Shown: in pieces, positions 52,541 to 60,482 of the stretch
How positions within the stretch are numbered: the first letter of the stretch is position 1
How the letters are laid out: each line of letters opens with the position of its first letter
Source of the DNA: Rhynchopus euleeides
Lineage: Eukaryota; Euglenozoa; Diplonemea; Diplonemida; Diplonemidae
DNA: 64,000 nt
Direction of reading: 5' to 3'
Assembly (NCBI GenBank): GCA_963210315.1
Contig: OY723268.1
Coordinates: forward strand, 682,001 to 746,000
Made by a program: the position numbers and the translations under genes
The notes under the pieces: generated by a model
What the model was told of the DNA's origin: nothing
Databases searched by the model: none
The model's input: the letters and a program-made list of their open reading frames with translations, nothing else

Positions 52541-54229
52541 ATTGGGACCACCATCTGGTCGCTTTCTCGGTCGGTCCCAATTTTGGGACCACCATCTGGG
52601 CGCTTTGTTGGTCGGTCCCAAATTTGGGACCGCCATCTGGTCGCTTTATGGGTCGGTCCCAAATTTGGGACCACCATCTGGTCGCTTTGTTGGTCGGTCC
52701 CAAATTTGGGACCACCATCTGGTCGCTTTCTCGGTCGGTCCCAATTTTGGGACCACCATCTGGGCGCTTTGTTGGTCGGTCCCAAATTTGGGACCGCCAT
52801 CTGGTCACTTTTTCGGTCGGTCCCAAATTTGGGACCACCATCTGGTCGCTTTCTCGGTCGGTCCCAATTTTGGGACCGCCATCTGGTCGCTTTATTGATC
52901 GGTCCCAAATTTGGGACCACCATCTGGTCGCTTTATGGGTCGGTCCCAATTTTGGGACCGCCATCTGGTCGCTTTATTGGTCGGTCCCAAATTTGGGACC
53001 ACCATCTGGTCGCTTTGTTGGTCGGTCCCAAATTGGGGACCGCCATCTGGTCGCTTTATTGGTCGGTCCCAAATTTGGGACCACCATCTGGTCGCTTTGT
53101 TGGTCGGTCCCAAATTTGGGATCGCCATCTGGTCAATTTTTCGGTCGGTCCCAATTTTGGGACCACCATCTGGTCGCTTTGTTGGTCAGTCCCAAATTTG
53201 GGACCACCATCTGGTCGCTTTATTGGTCGGTCCCAAACTTGGGACCGCCATCTGGTCGCTTTATGGGTCGGTCCCAAATTTGGGACCGCCACCTGGTCGC
53301 TTTATGGGTCGGTCCCAAATTTGGGACCGCCATCTGGTCAATTTTTCGGTCGGTCCCAAATTTGGGACCACCATCTGGTCGCTTTGTTGGTCGGTCCCAA
53401 ATTTGGGACCGCCATCTGGTCGCTTTATTGGTCGGTCCCAAATTTGGGACCACCATCTGGTCGCTTTATGGGTCGGTCCCAAATTTGGGACCGCCATCTG
53501 GTCAATTTTTCGGTCGGTCCCAAATTTGGGACCACCATCTGGTCGCTTTGTTGGTCGGTCCCAAATTTGGGACCGCCATCTGGTCGCTTTATTGGTCGGT
53601 CCCAAATTTGGGACCACCATCTGGTCGCTTTGTTGGTCGGTCCCAAATTTGGGACCGCCACCTGGTCGCTTTATGGGTCGGTCCCAAATTTGGGACCGCC
53701 ATCTGGTCAATTTTTCGGTCGGTCCCAAATTTGGGACTGCCATCTGGTCGCTTTGTTGGTCGGTCCCAAATTTGGGACCGCCATCTGGTCAATTTTTCGG
53801 TCGGTCCCAAATTTGGGACCACCATCTGGTCGCTTTATGGGTCGGTCCCAAATTTGGGACCGCCATCTGGTCAATTTTTCGGTCGGTCCCAAATTTGGGA
53901 CCACCATCTGGTCGCTTTATGGGTCGGTCCCAAATTTGGGACCACCATCTGGTCGCTTTATGGGTCGGTCCCAAATTTGGGACCGCCATCTGGTCGCTTT
54001 GTTGGTCGGTCCCAAATTTGGGACCACCATCTGGTCGCTTTATCGGTCGGTCCCAAATTTGGGACCGCCATCTGGTCGCTTTGTTGGTCGGTCCCAAATT
54101 TGGGACTGCCATCTGGTCGCTTTATGGGTCGGTCCCAAATTTGGGACCGCCATCTGGTCGCTTTGTTGGTCGGTCCCTAATTTGGGACCACCATCTGGTC
54201 CATTTTTCGGTGGGTCCCAAGTTTGGGAT
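52541..54229 (-). repeat. 41-bp satellite, right arm in inverted orientation
   Basis: About 41 units of the same 41-bp satellite, reverse-complemented relative to the left arm; the switch is centred at 52540/52541 inside a unit palindrome. Variants with GGTCAATTTTTCGG recur at multiples of 41 bp (164 and 205), indicating local unit amplification. Long apparent frames here (up to 715 codons) arise only because the unit lacks stops. Confidence 0.95.
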
Positions 54230-54605
54230 GAGGAACTCCGTGGGCACCATTGGTCGCCCTTCGGTCGCCACCTGTTCAGACCCCTTTTCAGGGGATTTGA
54301 GCCCCAGAGAGACCTCCTGGACCGGTTTTCTGGTGTTTTATGCTCTTCCCGACCCTGTCCTGGCCCACAATGTGGTCTGGAGCGAGGTTCTGCTGATTTC
54401 CGCCTGATGCGGACCCTCCTTTGGGGTCCTCCATTTATTTTGCGCCTGACCGTCACCTTCCCCACCTAGTTCACGAGGGCAAGGTAAAAAACCGTTTTTT
54501 AACCCCAAAAAATGGCATTTCCCGGGTGGCGACCTCTGGCGACCTCTGAAAAATGTGCCCAAAAAGTGATTTTTGGGACCTTGCGGACCTCGAAAACACA
54601 AAGGG
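54230..54605. other. satellite-flanking spacer
   Basis: About 375 bp of unique sequence between the satellite and the MITE-like element. No gene. Contains two direct GGCGACCTCTG copies (54530-54550). Confidence 0.5.
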
Positions 54606-54969
54606 AAAAAAAAATACCGTATACGTAAATATTTTGGAACGTAAATATTATGGAACGTAAATATTATGGAACGTAAATATTTTGGAACGCTGGTGGGTTG
54701 GCGTTCCAGATTTTTTTCGTTCCATAATATTTACAGGGCTTTCTGCGACTCGGGGACTTGGACCAGGTGATCGGACGGCATACAGAGTCCCTGACGGGAC
54801 CTACTCGTGCACTTTTCGCGCGATTCCTGACGCAAGCCGTCCTCACCACCGAGTCCCCAACTGGCCCTGTAAATATTATGGAACGTAAATATTATGGAAC
54901 GGACCGGCCAAAAATGGGCCCGTTCCATAATATTTACGTTCCATAATATTTACGTATACGGTATTTTTT
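54606..54969. repeat. MITE-like element with nested terminal inverted repeats
   Basis: The ends AAAATACCGTATACGTAAAT and ATTTACGTATACGGTATTTT are inverted copies. Inside each end the word CGTAAATATTATGGAA is repeated two to four times in tandem, and inverted on the other side. The 360-bp body has no coding frame. A diverged relative lies at 5755-5855. Confidence 0.8.
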
Positions 54970-56762
54970 GTCACACCCCCTCTTGGGGCGGTACGCCAGT
55001 CTATCCTGGGCCAGGCTGTGCGCCTGGAAGGCACACAGCCTGGCCCGGCGACTCCTGCATTCTCGGGGAAATAAGAAGAGGCACCTGCGACAAATATACG
55101 GCACTGCCACACTCTCGCAAACCCTGGCTGGGCGAGGTGAGATGGGGTGTGTGTATGTAACAGCAAGATCACAAGAGCAGGGCTGCTCGGTGTGCTCTGC
55201 GCCACTATAAATAGGTTCAGCTGTGTATGTGGAAGAGGCAGCGGTTGTGGCTCTCGTTGGTGCGCGGCTCCCATGGGTGGGGAGGAGGGGGGGTGGCGGG
55301 TGCAGCATGCTGCCTGTTCGCAGGTCGCAAACGAAAGGGTTGGTGTAATGTTATGATTCGATGGCACGCCCCACCCCCTCTCACCAGGTTCTTCCCCGCG
55401 CGGTGCAACAGACAGGCGCAGCGCCACAGAGCGGGTGCAGGGAGACACACATCACGCCAACAGCATGTAACGCCCCCGCCTGGCATGCGGGGAGGCAAAT
55501 GGTGTCGCCATGGGTGTGCACATCCACTCCACTCCACTCTGTGCGCAGCGTGTTTCTGTTGCAGGCTGCGCAGAACAACACGATGCGAACAGGGTGGCAT
55601 AGACGCGTGTGGGGCAGTCTCATGGGGCGAAACTACCCCATGTATCGCGTTACAATTCACGGTGGGGGCCACCGTGTTCGGGCTGGTCAATGCAACCCGT
55701 GAAATATAAGAACACTGGGCTGTGTGGGGAGCGGGGCTGTGCCCTGTCAGCGCAAAACCCTCGTGTAACCCACACAGCTACGTGAAGGGGGGGAAAAACA
55801 AAGGGGAAAAAAACACAGCGGGGGTGGAAGGGATGTGGAGAGAGGAGAGGGAAGAGGAGGACCAACCAACGGAGGTGTGGTTGGAAATCGTACTCCTTCC
55901 GCTATAATAAGAGAAGCACCCTGCCCAGCAACTGCAAAAAAGGCAGATCCGGGCTACTTTTCGTTGAGGCACACTCCTGTGTCAAAGGCTGTGTAAGCCC
56001 CTGTGAAGTGGCATGAAGGTGATCCTTATAAAGCTTCAGTCGTACGATTTCCTTCGTTACTTCGTGTCTTCGCTACGCTTCGTCGCTCGTAACTGGTAAC
56101 AAAAAAATAACGTTGGCAAATGTCGGGTTGGCGAATCTGCATCGAACAGAAGTCTACGAGAGACATGCTGCACTAGAACTTGATACGCTATCCACACCAT
56201 TCCCTACGGCACACCACACGGGCGAACAAAAAAAACGGAGTGGAAGGGATGTGGAGATAGAGAGGGAGAGGGGAGAGGAGGACCAACCAAAGGGGAAGAG
56301 GGAAGGAATCACAAGCGTTGCGTCCCGCCGAGGCACGGGTGTATCTGGGGTCCCGAGCCTGATCGCACACGGGATGGGGTTCTCCAGGGAAGAGCCCGCA
56401 TCCGGGGATGCAGCGGTGGCACGCCTGCTGGGGTTGGTGCACTACCCAGAGAGACAGGGAGGCTGTGCGTCTCACAGTGTGAGTGTAAGCAGAGCGCCGT
56501 GGCGTCCCGAGTGTAAGGGAGGGTGTGGGGGTTGTGGCGAAGCCGTTAAAGCAGGCTCTCGAGAGAGAGAGGGGCAGCAGGGTGGTGCAGAGAAACGTAA
56601 TATACAGTGCCATCAGTGCAGTGGGGTGCCCAGCGGGTGTCGCACCACACGCCGTATGGAGGAAGCTGCCAGGCTGGCAGGGTGCGGTGCACTGCAGCCC
56701 AGGGGTGTGGGGGCACGGCAAGAGGCAGCCTGGGTCAGCCTCCTGGACTCGGTGGGTGAGTC
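54970..56762. other. intergenic spacer
   Basis: About 1.8 kb. Two inverted copies of a GGGCCAGGCTGTGCGCCTGG-like stretch occur at about 55009-55045. A plus-strand frame from 56113 to 56982 is open for 289 codons, but its composition is low-complexity and its end overlaps the LPMO gene antisense, so I do not call it a gene. Confidence 0.45.
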
Positions 56763-57836
56763 TCACCCGGACTTCGAGTGCGGCTGTGTCTGTGGTGCGG
56801 GCACGGGCCCCACCACTTTGGTTGTGGGTGTCGGAACAGGTGCAGGAGGTGTGGTCGGAGGAGGTGATGTCGTCGGTGCGGGTGGCACAGGGGTGGCAGG
56901 CAGCGGTGCCGGGGTGTGTGCGTCACCCCCCAGCACTTCGCAGGGCCACCAAGCCGCCTTGGTGCACGACTTCCGGCACTGAGCGTACCACGCCGAGAGC
57001 CTGTAGCATGTGAGCCCCGCTGCGCAGCACCCAGGTGCAGACTTGCATGCGTTCCACACCTGCAGCTCCTTGGCGCACCCAGAGGGCGAGGGTGACGACA
57101 CAGGCTGCGGTGTGAGTGTCACGGATGGCGCAGGCGTCGTGGTCGGTGTGGGCGTCTGCGCAGGCGGGGTTGTGGGCACCGGCTCAGGCACGGGGGTGGC
57201 CTGCGGTGTGGGAGTCGCGGGTTGCGGCGGCGGCGTCGGCGTCGGCTCGCCGCCATTCTGGAACACAACATCGATCGCGTTGTAGAAGCTCGCTGGCGTG
57301 TCACCCACGTCCCAGATCGCGAGCACCACGTGGTACCCCTCACGCGACGGCACGGTGCAGTCGTGTGTGAGCTCCGCAGGCGGCTGCTTCATCCCGTAGT
57401 CCAGGGTGCAGAAGGGGGCCTCCTCAAACGACGACGCATCAAGCGGCCTGTTCGCGTCCCACCCCACGCGTGTGATGAAGTACCGGAAGTCACGTGTCAC
57501 ATGCGCAGCCGTGAACCGCCACGTGAACGGGGTGGTGCCTGCAGACATCGCAACCTTCCCCCAGCGTGTCGCAGACTGCGCATTCAGGGCTTGTATCGCA
57601 GGGCTCCCCGCAGACGCCACCTCCCCCGCAGCAGGGCCGCCCGATGGCCACCCGTCAGGGCCCTCCACGCTCTGCGGCTCGTACTGCACCTGCCCGCAGT
57701 TCTGGTTCAGCCGCCCCCCGCCCGACGAGCAACCGTACGCACGCGACACGGGGGACTTGACGTAGCCGTGCCCGCTCACCCCACCCAGCACAGCTGCCGC
57801 CACGAGGCAGCCGAGGTACGCACTCTGCGATGGCAT
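56763..57836 (-). CDS. secreted AA10 lytic polysaccharide monooxygenase with CBM1-like module
   Basis: A 357-aa single-exon frame from the ATG at 57836. Residues 1-22 are a signal peptide (SAYLGCLVAAAVLGGVSG) ending exactly before H23, which would become the N-terminal His of the copper histidine brace. H112 in FTAAHVT is the second brace His. The domain (23 to about 190) follows bacterial CBP21-type AA10 enzymes closely (HGYVKSPVSRAYGC, VQYEPQSVEG, FRYFITRVGWDA, HVVLAIWDVGDTPASFYNAIDV). These enzymes oxidatively cut chitin or cellulose outside the cell. A Pro/Thr linker leads to a Cys-rich module (about 246-297) with CC...G.TCY...WYAQC, like fungal and algal CBM1 cellulose-binding modules, and then a second Pro/Thr tail. 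The combination of a bacterial-type catalytic domain with a eukaryotic-type CBM suggests lateral gain followed by domain fusion. Confidence 0.93.
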   Translation of the reverse strand: MPSQSAYLGCLVAAAVLGGVSGHGYVKSPVSRAYGCSSGGGRLNQNCGQVQYEPQSVEGPDGWPSGGPAAGEVASAGSPAIQALNAQSATRWGKVAMSAGTTPFTWRFTAAHVTRDFRYFITRVGWDANRPLDASSFEEAPFCTLDYGMKQPPAELTHDCTVPSREGYHVVLAIWDVGDTPASFYNAIDVVFQNGGEPTPTPPPQPATPTPQATPVPEPVPTTPPAQTPTPTTTPAPSVTLTPQPVSSPSPSGCAKELQVWNACKSAPGCCAAGLTCYRLSAWYAQCRKSCTKAAWWPCEVLGGDAHTPAPLPATPVPPAPTTSPPPTTPPAPVPTPTTKVVGPVPAPQTQPHSKSG

Positions 57837-58852
57837 TGCCTTGTCTCGATATGGTTTGTTTGTTGTGCAATAGAAAGAGGTACGATTGGGAATATGTCCT
57901 GTGAGGGTGTGTGAGATGCAGTGCAGTGCAGTGTGGTGCGAGGGGGGGAGTGAAACCCCCACCTGCACAGCGCCTCACCAACAACACGACGCAGACCATG
58001 CGGGGGTGGGGTGGAGTGGAGCAGGGCGGTGCGGGTGGCGACACTAGGAGCGGTCTCATCTGCCCCTGCGTGGCCCTCGCTCTCCTGGCCGCTGTCAGAC
58101 GGGCATATTCACTGGGGCGTTGTACAAGTCGCAAACAGTCTGATTTCGAAACACTGCCGTCTCGGCTGCGAATACTGCGGATCTCACGATATTGGCGTGC
58201 ACGGCAGGTGATCCCTGCCTGGGTTACACAAGCGGACTTTCACGTGTTGTAACTTGACAATTTCATGCAGAACTTTGGCATTTGATCCAACCTGGGCACG
58301 CGACGCGAAGCCCATCTGCAACCATCACGGAGGGCCCGTTGCCAAACCGAGAACGGGTCGGCTGGCCCACAGTGCCGTGTAATCGCAGCATCAGGGCCAC
58401 CCCAGATGCTGGCTGGACAAACACAGTGTCTCCACCGTCAGGGAACATGGGGGAAGAAGAGGCAAAATGGTTCCTGACATAGTCATGCAGCATGCGGGGA
58501 TGTGCTGCTTGAGACTTGAAATATCGATCAGATCCTGACCTAGCCGGGTGTGCGGCCAGCGGCCAAAAAAATGGGCAATTGGGGCAATTCTGGACTGGGC
58601 TTTTTTATTTTTTTTGAAATGGAAGGCCAATCTTGGATTGGCCTTGAAAATTGGCCTTTTTTTTCCTCCGATTTTTTCTGGCCAATTTTTGAGGGGTCCT
58701 GGTCGCTTGGTAGGGCTGATGCTGGTATCCCCAAGGAGACGCTGTCCCTGTATGTCAAGAATTTCACTTCGAAGAGTAGGTCTCAGCCCGACGCATCGCT
58801 GGAAGAGTACCTCGCGTGTCGGGATGCGGTGATGCATTGGCGAGCTGCAAGG

Positions 58853-58915
58853 AACAGATGTTCACTACCGTGGCCTCCGGCGGCTGGGGGGCTCCGCCCC
58901 CCAGACCCCCCCTAT
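58853..58915 (+). repeat. GC-hairpin dispersed repeat, copy 3
   Basis: ACAGATGTTCACTACCGTGG, then the GGCTGGGGGGCTCCGCCCCC hairpin and CAGACCCCCC, as at 8133 and 8253. Confidence 0.7.
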
Positions 58916-59671
58916 GGCATGTAACTGTTGCAAACAAGTCATTGCGTGCACGGGATTGTGGCATGGTCCTGAAACGCATTTTTTGATCCATCCTCCGGCA
59001 CCCGAGGCTGGGTCCGAGCACTGATCTCTGACGGAGGAACCGGGAGGGAACTCATTCAATGCGAGACTGGCAAGTAAAAGAATCTGGAAATAAATCGGGA
59101 AGTCGGGCTGAGAGTGTGGTGTGGCACTGCAGCGTCACGCAGGCCCGGATACCTGCCAGGGTGACGTCAGCGGGCGCGCGAAGCGCGCCCGCTCCAGAGC
59201 TGACCAGGGGTGGTTTTTATTTTGGGAGGCCTGTCAGAGGAGGGGGCGTACCCCCCTATTTTTCATTTTTTTGGGATGCGTTCCCCTCGAATTGCCCAAT
59301 TGAAAATCAGGAAATTGCCCATTTTTTTGAGCGCTGTGTGCGGCGCGGAGGATAGGTGCGCTGCAGCCTTTTTTTCTCTTTGCCGTGGCCTGGAAACAGG
59401 CACGTAGCTTGAAATTGGATTTTCAGATTTTTGCTGGTTCTGCTGGTCTGGGGAATTTTCCGGCGCTTCGCCCAAAATCTTGTCCTGACCGAACACCGGG
59501 TTCTCCGGAGCGCGTCCGGAGGCACGGAGTACACAGCGCCAGTGGGTCTTCGCTACGGTGCCGAAACGGTGTGTTGGTGATTTTCCTATGCATGCATAGG
59601 AAGAAATCGCCGAACTTTGACGAAAACTTGACGGTAGCGAAGAACCCCACAGTCGCATATTGACAAGCACA

Positions 59672-59749
59672 AGCCACAGGGGGGTCTGGGGGGCGGAGCC
59701 CCCCAGCCGCCGGAGGCCACGGTAGTGAACATCTGTTCCTTCCGGGCTG
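59672..59749 (-). repeat. GC-hairpin dispersed repeat, copy 4 (inverted)
   Basis: Reverse-complement copy, about 760 bp from copy 3, with the same hairpin and CACTACCGTGG flank. Its outer side also shares CAAGCCACAGGGGGGTCTGG with the end of copy 2. Confidence 0.7.
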
Positions 59750-60482
59750 AACACGGTGTGGATCTCTCCGACATCAGGTCGGAACCCAGTCCTGCGCGGG
59801 AAGCAGTCCTCGGGAGCCGAAGCCCTCGTGGTTCGGGCCTGCTGCAGGGTACATCTTCGGCTTGGTGTGAGGGAAAACCCCCCCACCAAAAAAAATGCTG
59901 GGGTTTCCCGGATTTATACTTTTTTTTCTTCCCCCCCCCAGACCAGCAACATAGGCAACTGCTGGTCTCGAGACCAGCTGGACCCCCCAAGCTACATGCC
60001 TGCCTGGAAACCGTACCCTTTCGCTGTACGGTAGACACCCTGTCCAGCAACTTTGTGGGATGACATATCCGCACTACTTTAGTTGCCGAGGGCAGTCAGC
60101 CCACATACTGACACAGAGATAAGGCTCCCCACGCTTGCAAGCCGTACGCTTGCAAGCGGTGGTGAAGAAGAGGCTAGCTTGGGACGAGGTCAGGGCCACA
60201 GGGGGCGGCAGTGTTGCGATGTGAATAGGGGTCTGAGACAGGACCTAGACACGCCCCATGCATTGTGGGGGCTCGAAAGAGGTGGTATAGACGGGAAGCA
60301 GTTCCTCGCTGAGTTTCCCAGCAACGTGGCTGCAGGGAAAGGGCGAGCCGGAGGCAGAAAGGTCGGGTTGGCGGAGGGGTGGGTGTGCCACAGGCATGGC
60401 CGCACCACTGGGTGGGAAGCAACAATTGACATTGACTTAGCACAAAGTCAGAACGACAGGACTGTTGTTTGTGCAGGGATAA

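Larger units (their letters stand above)
57837..60482. other. intergenic spacer with inverted hairpin repeats
   Basis: About 2.6 kb, no supported gene. A plus-strand frame at 58550-58924 has a protein-like stretch (ETLSLYVKNF, DASLEEYLACRDAVMHW) but runs into a hairpin repeat and lacks a start context, so it is at best a relic. GGCCAAT/ATTGGCC words cluster at 58625-58690. Confidence 0.45.

Noticed and set aside
52322..54469. Frames of up to 715 codons on both strands over 51.4-54.5 kb
   Set aside because: They are translations of the 41-bp satellite, which lacks stop codons; since 41 is not a multiple of 3, all three frames cycle through the same peptide. No domain and no start context.
56113..56982. 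A 289-codon plus-strand frame
   Set aside because: Low-complexity Gly/Val/Ser-rich, overlaps the LPMO gene antisense at its end, and would be the only plus-strand gene.
58550..58924. Plus-strand frame of 124 codons as a gene
   Set aside because: It runs straight through a dispersed hairpin repeat; at most a relic.
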